In this document: piece by piece, positions 52,334 to 61,676 of the stretch | Layout: each line of letters begins with the position of its first letter | Numbering within the stretch: position 1 is the stretch's first letter | NCBI GenBank assembly: GCA_040285825.1 | Contig: JAUPSS010000001.1 | Location: forward strand, 2,418,001 to 2,482,000 | Reading direction: 5' to 3' | DNA from: Eukaryota sp. TZLM1-RC | Lineage: Eukaryota; Metamonada: BaSk clade | Length of the DNA stretch: 64,000 bases | Translations under genes and position numbers: made by a program | Notes under the pieces: generated by a model | Databases searched by the model: none | Told to the model about the DNA's origin: nothing | The model's input: the letters and a program-made list of their open reading frames with translations, nothing else

Positions 52334-53291
52334 ATGCAAGTACTCTTCCTTGTTACCCTTTTGTATGTTGGTGTCACTTTTGGTATAGATCAACATTATC
52401 ATCTATCTTTCCCTGACTACCCTAATCCCGAAATACTTGATGACTATGATGTTTATCCTATGTCCACCACTGACCCTGACTTACCAGCTCAAACTTCTTA
52501 TTCGCAAGTTCGAACTGAAATAAAATCAACTGGTGAAAGCATCATAGTTCACAAACTAACAGTTCCTAACCCAATCAATTCTCTATTTATCAAACCCCCA
52601 ATTGGAGGTTGTGGTAATCGATCAACTGTGGTCGAGTCAAGTACACAATATGGTTGTACTTCTGCTGTCAATCTTGGATTTTTCAACATGTTAAACGGAG
52701 ATTGTAGAGGTTGGTTGGTCTCTAATAATAAATTTTACAACAGGACAAGCTTGCCAAACAGCGTTTTTGGCATTACAAGGTCAAACCAGTACATCAGTGG
52801 ATACATTAGTGATGCGACCCGCAACGAAATGGTTGCTTCTGGGGAGCTCCTACATGGACTTCAAGGAAGACTTTGGCTTGTTCGTCAGGGCCGATCTTTT
52901 GTTAGTAAGAGTAGACCCAAAGAGCATATTTCGCAACGGTTTGTAGATCTTATAGCTCCAAGACTTGCAGTGTGTTATGACCATAGCGGTGTGTTCCACG
53001 TTGTTCAAGTTGATGGTTATGTATGGTTCTTCCTCTTTCATCTCATCACAGGAACCAACGCTTTATGGCATAGGTCTAACCCAGTTCTCGGATCTGCTTG
53101 TTGACATGGGCATGCTCAACTGTATGAACATGGACGGAGGAGGTTCTGTTACAGTTCTCTTTAATGAGCAAATAAAGAACAGTTGCTCTGATCCGTGTCC
53201 TGACCAAGATCAACGTAATCGTGTCTGCTCAGTTCCTTTTGGTTCAAGTAAGTGCCTGAGGAAGGTATCTTCAATGCTGTGTCTCAAATAG
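52334..53291 (+). CDS. NAGPA-like phosphodiester glycosidase (uncovering enzyme family)
   Basis: Two exons (52334-53020 and 53052-53291) encode 308 residues. The first ATG gives a clear signal peptide (MQVLFLVTLLYVGVTFG). The C-terminal half has the family hallmark LNCMNMDGGGSVTVLF, preceded by YGIGLTQFSDLLVDMG. NAGPA removes GlcNAc from GlcNAc-phospho-mannose to expose mannose 6-phosphate on lysosomal enzymes; the wider family cleaves other sugar phosphodiesters. N-glycosylation sites (for example NRST and NRTS) and Cys pairs fit a secretory protein. The 31-nt intron restores the frame just upstream of the active-site region. No transmembrane helix follows, so the protein would be luminal or secreted, unlike the membrane-bound vertebrate enzyme. 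Confidence 0.82.
53021..53051 (+). other. 31-nt spliceosomal intron
   Basis: GTATGG...CTCATCACAG. Phase 0 removal joins VVQVDGY to EPTLYGIGL, as required by the glycosidase family. Confidence 0.82.
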
Positions 53292-53369
53292 GTTGTTATT
53301 CTTTTTTTCAACATTAATTATTGATTTTTCTTCATAATTTTGAAGGGTTTTTTATTGTGAAATAAAAGA

Positions 53370-53555
53370 CCGATAGAAATTTTAAAGGACCCTTTTGGCA
53401 GAATAGAATTGTGTTTTTTATTTTTAAGGTGGGGTTGAAGATTTTTTCTGATACACTGACTTTCGGATCTCACTATGACAAAACTGCATGTAGTTGTTTT
53501 GTGTTGGGAGAAGGATTATTTCGATGTTTTTTTATAAGCTGTTTAATACATGTAT
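53370..53555 (+). mobile_element. Non-LTR family E 3' relic
   Basis: Encodes with frame breaks FWQNRIVFFIFK, then FGSHYDKTACSCFVLGEG, matching the C-terminus of family E at 49930-50065. Confidence 0.6.
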
Positions 53556-53770
53556 TTTAATGCAACAAAGCCCTGAAGGTGTTTATTGCTAGTGAAGTTT
53601 GGACCTCTTGAGCAACTCTCTGAACACTTATACAAATGTGAATATTTCCTTTGTGAGTTAAATTCACAGAAAATTGACCTCGAAAACTGACATACTATTC
53701 TCTTATCAGAAACTGAGATGTTCAGCACAATAATTGTCAATATTAAAGTTACTATATTCTTGTTCTTGTT

Positions 53771-53835
53771 AGGCCGCGGAATATAATCGCAATGTTATCA
53801 TTACAAGAGATCCCCGTATGAATGTAGATCAGTAA
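53771..53835 (+). pseudogene. Fragment duplicated from the 3' end of the gene at 33304
   Basis: GCGGAATATAATCGCA-TGTTATCATT is shared with 33746-33773 and then diverges. Translated, it gives AAEYNRNVIIT, then a stop. No upstream part of that gene is found here, so it is a stray fragment. Confidence 0.55.
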
Positions 53836-54145
53836 AAAGTATTCTATACAAAGCGTCAATTTCATCGAGTGTGCGTTCATTTGAGTGGAACAGTTTGATT
53901 TCCGCAGTAACATCATTGGTTTGTAAAGTCGTAGATGTACGTTTTCTTTTGATATGTATCTTCAACAAATTCGATGGTGAAATGATGTTTGATAGATTGG
54001 AACAGCCGGATAATAAAAATATATTTATTATTTGCTGTTTTCCAATATACAGATTTAATTGTAACTGAAATTTTGGGCTCATCATCCAAAATTTAACACA
54101 CAGCATACAATGATATTGATTTCTGTTTGCGTAAATACTATCCAT
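53801..54145 (-). CDS. Possible small protein, unknown
   Basis: An open frame of about 114 codons from the ATG at 54145 (or 85 more, from the second in-frame ATG pair at 54085). The piece FQLQLNLYIGKQQIINIFLL, then KIHIKRKRTSTTLQTNDVTA, then RTLDEIDALYRILF has an alternating beta pattern and a plausible helical end, and reads like a real small domain. No family is recognised. The overlap with the duplicated fragment at 53771 weakens the case. Confidence 0.35.
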   Translation of the reverse strand: MDSIYANRNQYHCMLCVKFWMMSPKFQLQLNLYIGKQQIINIFLLSGCSNLSNIISPSNLLKIHIKRKRTSTTLQTNDVTAEIKLFHSNERTLDEIDALYRILFTDLHSYGDLL

Positions 54146-54226
54146 TGAAGACAAGCATCTTGAAGTGTACAATATCTGCGAGCCTTCAATCGGACATCAT
54201 TTCCTGAGAGATTATCATCATGCCAG

Positions 54227-54939
54227 ATGAAAGCACACTATCTTCCAATTCTCACTGGCTTGTTCAACATCACACACGTTTTTCTAGGTATTCTTATTCA
54301 TGTCATTAGTGGCCGAAGTGCCTCAAATCTCCCATTCATTAGTGAAATCTTTCTTGAACGACACTCAATCGAGTCAAAACTAGTCACCTTTTGTCTAATC
54401 ATAGGCTCTGTGCTTACTTTACTCACAAGCTTTGCTATCTATTTTAGAAACCTCAACATCCGCCATGCCACTGGAAAATATAGAGTACTCTCCTTCCTCT
54501 TACTCAATCTGGCTTCTTCAATGTACCTCGTACGATCATTTTTCAACAGGTGTGAACAGATAGACACTCATGCAGCGTTGTCCATTATATCATCACTGAG
54601 TGCAGTAGGGTGGACTTTTCTTAGTTCTCATTGCTGTCGGTCCACTCAACCCAAAATTGAACTAGTCCGTTTCTTCATGTCCACAATCAGCATGATAGCA
54701 ATTATGGTGGGGTATTATAATGGTATGTTTGTGAAATTTGCTCACCATTAGTCTTGCGGTCAGTCTTCATTACTCCAGATGCTTTCCAGACCTGTAACTT
54801 GGCCAATGCACGGGATATCCTGAAGAACGCCTCTGTTTCTGAGTACATTGTTTGGTTTTGTTTGAATATGTTTCTAGTTTCGTATAGTGCTAACTTGGCA
54901 TCTGAGGGTATTGTTCACCACAAGCGTAAAAGCAGGTGA
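54227..54939 (+). CDS. DRAM/FRAG1/TMEM150-like six-helix membrane protein
   Basis: Two exons (54227-54722 and 54752-54939) encode 227 residues. Six hydrophobic helices are visible. After helix 1 comes the family segment NLPFISEIFLERHSIESKLVTF, equivalent to the FPYISDTG...PES motif of DRAM/FRAG1/Sfk1 proteins. Members act in lysosomal membranes (DRAM) or in GPI-anchor and phosphoinositide control (FRAG1/PGAP2, Sfk1). The C-terminus is basic (HHKRKSR). The 29-nt intron keeps helix 5 to 6 in frame. The stop codon lies 12 bp before an interstitial telomere tract, and the last coding bases are duplicated beyond it. Confidence 0.7.
54723..54751 (+). other. 29-nt spliceosomal intron
   Basis: GTATGT...CTCACCATTAG. 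Removal joins VGYYN to LRSVFITPDAF and opens the rest of the gene. Confidence 0.75.
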
Positions 54940-54950
54940 TGGCCTTTGTC

Positions 54951-54980
54951 CTAACCCTAACCCTAACCCTAACCCTAACC
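54951..54980 (-). repeat. Interstitial telomeric repeat, (CTAACC)5
   Basis: Five perfect hexamers; the minus strand reads (GGTTAG)5, the TTAGGG-type telomere repeat. Flanking sequences are duplicated: ACCACAAGCGTAAAA at 54917-54931 and 54978-54992, and AGGTGATGGCCTTTGTC at 54934-54950 and 55013-55029. Confidence 0.93.
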
Positions 54981-55030
54981 ACAAGCGTAAAATGTGAAAG
55001 GTAAAACGTAAAAGGTGATGGCCTTTGTCT

Positions 55031-56067
55031 TTGTACTTTGATAAAATTAATAAGTATTGAAGACATTTTCTAAAATTCAACATTTCCCATGGATTTTTAT
55101 TTCACTTCACAACTGTCAATTTGTCAAATTTTGTAACCTGTTAGTATTGTGTAACTTATGTGTTCACAATATAGCATTTTTTTGGTTTATCTAATTTTTA
55201 ACTTGATAAAAACTTTTTTATCAAGCACTTAATTAAACTTTTTTATTAAAAAGTAAACTTGAACATTTAACAAGATTTAACAGATTTATATTCAATTTAA
55301 TAAAGAGGGTATTGAATAGCTTGACAGCATTCTCTGAAATTCAATGTTGTATATCTCACACATTGATGGTATGACAGTACCAATCATGTAACCTATCGCT
55401 AAGTTCCCATAACCAGGAACAAAAACAATAAGTCCAACAAATACTACCTATTGAGAAAAAAAATACCCAAATTAAGATCATTCTGACATACTTTATATTG
55501 TTCTACTTGAGTTTAAGTGTATCCAACTGATAATTAACAAATGCACATCTAAAACATCTCTCCCAAAACAAAACAAAAACACTTGATGAAACTCTCTCAA
55601 AGTGAGATCACAACGAAAGCAATGCATCAGAAGAATAATTCAATATCAATTCAAAAATATAGTCTAATAATAAAGATCCAGTAAAATTTTCAGTGATCCT
55701 TTGTTAACAACTTACAGCAACTTATTAACTCATAGCAAACGTTAAACAGTCGGAGTCAGTTAAACCAAACATAGAATAACCAAATGAGTACAAAATGGGG
55801 AAACTTTATTTTTATATTGATCCTAAAATTTTCAGCCCTAAAATTGAAAGAGTAGTGTGAACTCGGATTGCAATAACCTCTTGTCAGAAACATGGCAAGG
55901 GACTACCGGGTGAAGTATACCGAAACCAAATTAACCTAACAACATCCACTTTTGGCATTGATTAGAGAATTTTCATTCAAATTCTATGATTTTTTTGATT
56001 AATAATACTTTTTGACTTTTTTGACTTGAGGTTAATTTGATGATTAATTTTTTCGACATTTGATAGC
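55031..56067. other. Non-genic stretch with family E relic
   Basis: About 1 kb without a gene. At 55550-55660 (minus) is a decayed family E end, similar to 49930-50065 (CTCTCCCAAAACAAAAC...AACTCTCTCA). The right edge must hold the GHKL gene promoter. Confidence 0.45.
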
Positions 56068-58599
56068 ATGGACCCTATCGTGTGCCATCTTACTCCATCT
56101 TTCCAACACTTTCTTTGTGATGACCTCAAACCCTCTCAGCACTACACTTTAGATTCTGTTTCATTGAATATGGTGAAGAAGTACACTCATCATCTACCAC
56201 CAACCATCCGAGAACTGGTACAAAACTGGCGAGATCGCTGTTGGACATTGGCCGCCGAGATAAGACCAGAGCAAAACTTTCCCGAACCTAATGTTCGTTG
56301 CGAAAGAATATCAAACTTCGAAAAAACCGGGATGAATTTGATCTACTATGAAGCAACTATTGGTGGATCTCTCCTAGGGTGGATCATTGAGTCCACGTCT
56401 GTTCCTCACTGCCTCTACCTCTTTAATGAAGATACAGAGTTGTCTCCAGACATACTACGTTTTGGGCACTCTGACAAGACTAACTTACCCTATCTCGCAG
56501 GATCGTTTGGGGATGGCTTAAAACCAGAAGTGAACAGACTCATGAGATCAGGTGCCACGGTCAACATATTTACTGGTCGTTCACAATGGCAGTTTTTGTA
56601 CGATGAAAATGAAACACTTATGTGCAATATTAGAACTGTGCATGGTGAAAAGTCCATGGCTGAAACACTGGAGAAGGGAACATTATTCACCATCACTAAT
56701 CTGCCAAGAGAATGTGTCATTGACAGCAAGGATTTTCTTTTCTTAAATCCATGCAAAGAGCAATCATTGAGCTTTTCATCAAAACAATTTGTGATTAGGG
56801 TTCTCTTCAACCCAGAGCATATCTCCTCCATATACCTACATGGCATTTTCGTCCAGCAAGAGCACTATCCACGTATGCCCTTTGGAGTAGATTATCATGG
56901 AGTCCTCACTCCTGAAATGGGTGTTTCAAGAGATAGAAATGATATAAGAGAGGATTTTATTCATGGAAGGTTGTTGTTCGCTGCAGGCAAACTACATGGT
57001 TCTAGAGACCAAGGTAATACTGAACTGTTGGATAAATTTGCAAGGCTTTATTACAATTATTTGAGAAGTCGCTATTTTTCCATGCATTGCCTCATCACTA
57101 GTAAGTTTTCAAAGCAAGTGCAACAACAAGTTGGTGATTTTTTGTACCATGGTCTTACACTGAGTGTTGTTAAAAGAAAGGGTAAGCGTGATATCGACAA
57201 TGAAGGAGCAAACGGCCCTATTATTCCATTGCACAGAGATGAAATTCAACTATATCAGGAAGAACTTCGGCTGTTTAATTTTATCTTTGAAGAAGTGCCA
57301 TTGGAATTGTTGAGAGCTATACGGCAATCTCCAAAGTGTCCAATTTGGGAAGAACTCAGAACTCAGTTCAGCAACTATTTCGTATGCTTAGATGAGCTTC
57401 TGGTAACTGGTGATTTACCTTACACTATTGAGATAAACGAACAGATCAATATAGTTGAGTGGGAAACCAAAGAGCACCATCAACTAGCCCAAAGAGTCTG
57501 TGAACTTGCCGTGGAAATGGTAGACAATCCCAACTTGTTAAAATTGAAAACAATCAGATTTAAAAAATTTGATGGTGAAAAAAGTTCTCATACCGTCTTT
57601 CCAGTGAAATTTGGAAACCAACGCTTTATAATAATTGACATCAAGAAGATGAATTCTTCGTTTGTCCATAAACAATTCAAGAGAAGCGATGCAACATTTT
57701 TGTGCGGTGAAAACTGTTCATGTACCCAAGTTTATTTTTTCAATGAAATTGTATCTACCGTGGAGAAAATGCACAAGGTTCAGTTGAGAGATAGAGTGTT
57801 TTTGAAGTTACAAAGAAAAATGATGTCAGGACTTGCTCCGCAGATAGTTTCCAATCCGGAAGAGGAAGAATTAGAACATCCAAAGAACACTGATGAACCG
57901 ATGAAGCAGGACACAAGCAATGATGAGGATCTAATTGGGGAGAAACAGAACAAATTTCATGGCGGAAATGGTGGAATCCATCCCACGCAAAGCAGTTTGG
58001 AAGGTCATGCTTTGAATGGCGTTGAGCCAGTTGTTTCAGATCAGGTGGATACTACCGCAACTGCTGAACCCTTTCCATTCTTTTTTGGTCAAAACACATC
58101 AACCGAACCAAGTACTAAAGCCAACTCTAAAGGCTTTAAATCAGCGAAACAAGCTCCAAAGTCAAAGAGCACAATGCCTAATGATAATCCAAGAGATGAA
58201 CCAAATATTCACGATTATGTAAACAATATTAGAGAAACAGTCACTGGCTGCTTAGATTCCTACTCTGTACACAAAAAGCGACAAATCCCAAAGGGAATAT
58301 CTAAAGCGGGATCTCCTCCAACAATTACCCAAACCGTTACTGATGGAGAGACTCCAATAGAATTGAAAATGGACGAAAAGGTATCAGCTCAAATGACGGT
58401 GCCGGTATATTACAGTCCAAGGTATTTGCAGTTTCTCCCAAAATATGTTGATGACATCTCAAATTTGGTTAAAACAATTCGTTTATTGAGACATTCAGTG
58501 TTTGACAATACTAACATTCAATTCTGCGTTTTCTACGATGAGTCCACAGTTGTGGCATTTAATATGAATGGTCTATTGTTCTTTAATGTTTTCTGTTAG
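56068..58599 (+). CDS. GHKL-type ATPase, 3' end interrupted
   Basis: Encodes 843 residues in one frame. The N-terminal domain has the Bergerat-fold signatures of Hsp90/MutL/histidine-kinase-like ATPases. The N box is IRELVQNWRDRCW (residues 47-59; Glu 49 and Asn 53 would be the catalytic Glu and Mg2+ ligand). A glycine lid GSFGDGLKPEVNRLMRSGA (145-163) is followed by VNIFTG. This arrangement resembles MORC and related eukaryotic GHKL proteins. The middle (about 380-580) is unclassified; residues about 595-760 are low-complexity and Ser/Lys/Asn-rich. The final domain (YYSPRYLQFLPKYVDDISNL onward) stops abruptly at FFNVFC. The rest of that domain, with an HELAH motif, lies at 58727-58956 after an insertion, so the C-terminus is probably truncated. 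Confidence 0.75.
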   Translation: MDPIVCHLTPSFQHFLCDDLKPSQHYTLDSVSLNMVKKYTHHLPPTIRELVQNWRDRCWTLAAEIRPEQNFPEPNVRCERISNFEKTGMNLIYYEATIGGSLLGWIIESTSVPHCLYLFNEDTELSPDILRFGHSDKTNLPYLAGSFGDGLKPEVNRLMRSGATVNIFTGRSQWQFLYDENETLMCNIRTVHGEKSMAETLEKGTLFTITNLPRECVIDSKDFLFLNPCKEQSLSFSSKQFVIRVLFNPEHISSIYLHGIFVQQEHYPRMPFGVDYHGVLTPEMGVSRDRNDIREDFIHGRLLFAAGKLHGSRDQGNTELLDKFARLYYNYLRSRYFSMHCLITSKFSKQVQQQVGDFLYHGLTLSVVKRKGKRDIDNEGANGPIIPLHRDEIQLYQEELRLFNFIFEEVPLELLRAIRQSPKCPIWEELRTQFSNYFVCLDELLVTGDLPYTIEINEQINIVEWETKEHHQLAQRVCELAVEMVDNPNLLKLKTIRFKKFDGEKSSHTVFPVKFGNQRFIIIDIKKMNSSFVHKQFKRSDATFLCGENCSCTQVYFFNEIVSTVEKMHKVQLRDRVFLKLQRKMMSGLAPQIVSNPEEEELEHPKNTDEPMKQDTSNDEDLIGEKQNKFHGGNGGIHPTQSSLEGHALNGVEPVVSDQVDTTATAEPFPFFFGQNTSTEPSTKANSKGFKSAKQAPKSKSTMPNDNPRDEPNIHDYVNNIRETVTGCLDSYSVHKKRQIPKGISKAGSPPTITQTVTDGETPIELKMDEKVSAQMTVPVYYSPRYLQFLPKYVDDISNLVKTIRLLRHSVFDNTNIQFCVFYDESTVVAFNMNGLLFFNVFC

Positions 58600-58753
58600 T
58601 CTTGAATAGTATTTATGGACCGACATGCACGACGGACTCCTTCAAAAGATCAAACAACTGATAGCGAAGCACATGCCGTAGGCGTCATATAATGTGTAGG
58701 CGGCGTCATATGGGAACAAATCGAACATGGTCTATTGTTCTTTAATGTCTTCT
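58568..58753. repeat. 159-bp insertion with 27-bp flanking duplication
   Basis: ATGGTCTATTGTTCTTTAATGT plus 5 nt (one mismatch) occurs at 58568-58594 and 58727-58753. The unit between them brings a stop codon. It includes a degenerate internal repeat (GTAGGCGTCATAT, then GTAGGCGGCGTCATAT). It is not GT-AG bounded at positions that would restore the frame. Confidence 0.75.
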
Positions 58754-58956
58754 ATCATGTGAAACTCCTCTCTGATCTGAGAAGTTCGCACATATTGTGC
58801 CATTGGTACATTGTTTTCTGCCATGAATTAGCTCATAACTTAGTCACAGATCATGGAAAGAGTTTTGTTCAAACGGAAGAGCAACTTATTATTTCTAATC
58901 TGCCAGCCTTTATAACTAAAATTGATAATATGGTTGAAGACGTGGCAGTGGAGTGA
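58727..58956 (+). pseudogene. Separated C-terminus of the GHKL ATPase gene, with HELAH motif
   Basis: After the duplicated LFFNVF the frame continues 68 codons: FYHVKLLSDLRSSHIL, then HWYIVFCHELAHNLVTDHGK, ending VEDVAVE. HELAHNLVxDHGxxF looks like the zinc site of a gluzincin/zincin (HExxH with a following H). In the uninterrupted gene it would follow FNMNGLLFFN directly. Unless splicing or readthrough rejoins it, this end is not translated. Confidence 0.6.
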
Positions 58957-59387
58957 TAACGTGGCAATCTATAGTGGTGTAATAAAGAGCGTGGTTGTGA
59001 TGTAAATACAGGTTTTTTGTTCTGGGAATTCGTCTGATATATTTGCCTACTAAAAAAATATCTTTCGTGAACAATTTAAGTATTCAACAGGAAATCATTT
59101 TATTAATAAGTATGCAAGCAAGTTGTTTAGATTTCAATCATTTTCCTGCGATGCTTCTCCTCACCATTAACAATCCAGTTAAACTATTCGAATTCCGACG
59201 AATTCATGTTGGTTGGTTTAATCCAAGCAAGATCAGCGAAATTTCCCCTACAAAGTCCAATTAAATTCAACTTCACAATGGTCCAACAAAAAGTAATGAC
59301 AAATTATATCATGATTAGACAGTCAAAAATTGTCAATAAAATTGGCAAATCAAAAGACCAAAAGCTGCTGAATTGTTTTATTTTAAA
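58957..59387. other. Non-genic stretch between convergent genes
   Basis: No gene seen. 3' flanks of both neighbours. Confidence 0.4.
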
Positions 59388-60551
59388 CTAATTGGATAAA
59401 TATGTACAGAATTGCTGAATCATGGAAGCAATTTGAATAAAAACATCAAGGTTTGCAGGATCAATACAGCAAAACAACCGACTCAATGATGTTCTTAATT
59501 GATTGAAAATGTCAAAAACGCTTAGTCCACTCAGACTGCAGGAGGTTAACCTAATCATATCGTCCAACAATCCTGCAATACAATGCTCAATTCCAAGTCT
59601 TTCACTAGGAAAATCAGGTTTGAACAGGGTCATATTTACAATAAGTTGGTTAGATAAGCACATGGTTGGATCATGGATGAACTGATTCTCTATTGAAAGC
59701 ACCACTCTTGATTCAACCTCTAACAATTCTCTATTTATGGTATCTAACGCTTGCTTAATCGACAATATTTCCGGAGGTTGCAGATCGTGCCCCATAAGAT
59801 TTAGTACTTCCCTCTTTGCGTTGGTCAAATGTTGCAGTTCCTCTAAAGCAGAGGGATCAATCATTAGAGATTTCAGGTGTTCTGGATCAACACCATATTG
59901 GTTGGCAAGAATGTAAAAATCATTGGAATTTTCAAGCCTTTTTTGTGATTCCAGATGAATTTGAAAATCATCAAAACTTGAAACAATACAAGCATCAACA
60001 ATATGCTCCATGCCATGCTCATCAACTATGCACACTTGACCATCTTCAAATGATACCAATTTACCAACAAGGAGAGAAAGGTCATGCGAAACAATTTGGA
60101 CAACTTCTCCAATGGAGAAGTAGTTGCAAACATTGTCTCTAAAATTGATTCGATGTTGGTTCAATAGATCAAGTTGTTCGCTTACATATCTCTGGGAAAA
60201 GCGTCTTGGCCTAGTTTGTTCATCATCTTGTGAGGTAAAGAAGAGAAAATCGCATTTCGAATAATAAAATTCATTTAATTGAAAAAGTTTAATGTTTCTA
60301 TTCACGTTCAATAATCTTTCCAAACTTAATGGGGGATTTGGAATATGAATGTTGGTTTCTTGAACAGTTCGCACAAAATGGTCAGATGTAAGTGATGAAA
60401 AGCGATATCTTGCATTGTATATCGTAAGGAGCAGTGATATAAGTTTAGGTGACCAAAAATTAAACTTCTCAAACAAGGATTCAGCACAGTTGGATTGGCA
60501 GAGCTCAAAGAATTGATGTAAGGGGTTTGGAGGTTGAGGATGTTGTTGCAT
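59388..60551 (-). CDS. Protein of unknown function
   Basis: Encodes 387 residues from an ATG. The N-terminal half is helical. Near residues 155-190 a short beta-rich segment (GEVVQIVSHDLSLLVGKLVS, then FEDGQVCIVDEHGMEHIVDA) resembles a Tudor- or KOW-like small barrel. The C-terminal half is again helical, with long hydrophobic helices and several Cys. No catalytic motif, no targeting signal and no family name. It converges on the GHKL ATPase gene. Confidence 0.65.
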   Translation of the reverse strand: MQQHPQPPNPLHQFFELCQSNCAESLFEKFNFWSPKLISLLLTIYNARYRFSSLTSDHFVRTVQETNIHIPNPPLSLERLLNVNRNIKLFQLNEFYYSKCDFLFFTSQDDEQTRPRRFSQRYVSEQLDLLNQHRINFRDNVCNYFSIGEVVQIVSHDLSLLVGKLVSFEDGQVCIVDEHGMEHIVDACIVSSFDDFQIHLESQKRLENSNDFYILANQYGVDPEHLKSLMIDPSALEELQHLTNAKREVLNLMGHDLQPPEILSIKQALDTINRELLEVESRVVLSIENQFIHDPTMCLSNQLIVNMTLFKPDFPSERLGIEHCIAGLLDDMIRLTSCSLSGLSVFDIFNQLRTSLSRLFCCIDPANLDVFIQIASMIQQFCTYLSN

Positions 60552-61046
60552 TATACTGATACCTTCATGTTACCCTTTGGATTTTCCAAGAAGCGGGCAT
60601 CTTGTACAACATTGATAGCTTATAAAAACAAAAAGCATCACCGTTTTTCCTTCCTTTCTTCCTTTTCATTTCTTCCTTTTCCTTTCTTCCTTGATAGCTA
60701 TAACACAATAACTATCCACAACACTTGCAAAACACATCTCCAATGAGTTCCAAACATGTTGAATTAAGCACAACAACAGTGTTCACGAAGATAATGCGTG
60801 TATTGAAGTGTGCATAACGAATGCTGCTTAAAGCAGAATGATTTTTTTTAATAACAGAACAATAAATTTGAAAATACTCAACTATTTTTTTATTAAATTG
60901 AATAATCATTGTGAAAAATTAACATTCATAAAAATAAGCACAGGAACATCAAAACCTCAACCAATGCTAAAAAGCTATTTTATATGACGCATTCCACCAA
61001 AGAAATTCAAATAAATTAAAGATTATTTGATTAAAAAATGTCCCCT
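60552..61046. other. Non-genic stretch with CT-rich tract
   Basis: A pyrimidine-rich run (TTCCTTTC repeats, 60649-60692) just upstream of the minus-strand gene is the only marked feature. Otherwise AT-rich. Confidence 0.4.
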
Positions 61047-61676
61047 TCAAATCCTTTTTCCCCTCCTACTACCTGGCTTAACTCTTTCAAATGGAGACTG
61101 GGGACTACCTATCCTTGGACTACCAAGTGAAGAAGCTACGGATGGATCAGGGGACTGTGAAGGGGTACTAAACTGAGAAGATCCAGGAGATGGAACAGGT
61201 TTGGGAGCATCTGCTGGGGCTTGCGAAACAATTTCTGGAGGTGGAGCGGGGTTAAAAGGGTGATGCGGTCGTGGGTATTGGGTTTGCGGTCGGTTTGTGG
61301 AGGTATGGGATGTAGTGAAATAACGTATTTCGGCGTCAGGAGAGTTGTTGACTCCTAGTCGCTTCATATTGCGATTTAAAAGGTCAAATTCATGAGAATA
61401 AGGTGAAATTTGATCACTCGAAGTGGCATTACACAACTGTGAAGGTTTGTGACCATTGTCGAAGTGAGAGGATACAGGAACAATGACCAAAGGGGCGGAG
61501 TAATTGGAAGATTGTACACTCGAATGTTCGTGACCCAAGGACAGTGATTCATTTACAGAGAGCCTTTGTACAGAGTGACAAGCCTTGCCCGAGGGTTGTG
61601 AGCGCCCATGAGTCCTACTTGAATGAGAAGACCGAAACTCCGACGGATCTCTGTTGCGTTTAGGGTGTGTATTCAT
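61047..61676 (-). CDS. Ser/Pro-rich low-complexity protein, unknown
   Basis: Encodes 209 residues from an ATG. It is rich in Ser, Pro, His and Asn, with several SP and TP sites (PQSPFERV, TPSQSPDPS, SPRIGSPQSP) that look like proline-directed kinase targets, and a basic C-terminus (KPGSRRGKRI). It is probably disordered. No family recognised. Codon use is C/G-richer than its surroundings, which supports it being a real gene. Confidence 0.55.
   Translation of the reverse strand: MNTHPKRNRDPSEFRSSHSSRTHGRSQPSGKACHSVQRLSVNESLSLGHEHSSVQSSNYSAPLVIVPVSSHFDNGHKPSQLCNATSSDQISPYSHEFDLLNRNMKRLGVNNSPDAEIRYFTTSHTSTNRPQTQYPRPHHPFNPAPPPEIVSQAPADAPKPVPSPGSSQFSTPSQSPDPSVASSLGSPRIGSPQSPFERVKPGSRRGKRI

Noticed and set aside
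53801-54172. Longer start (54172) for the small minus-strand frame
   Set aside because: The first codon is TTG; the first ATG is at 54145.
58588-58747. Intron removing the 159-bp unit of the GHKL gene
   Set aside because: No AG acceptor lies where it would restore the frame; the flanking 27-bp duplication points to insertion or duplication.
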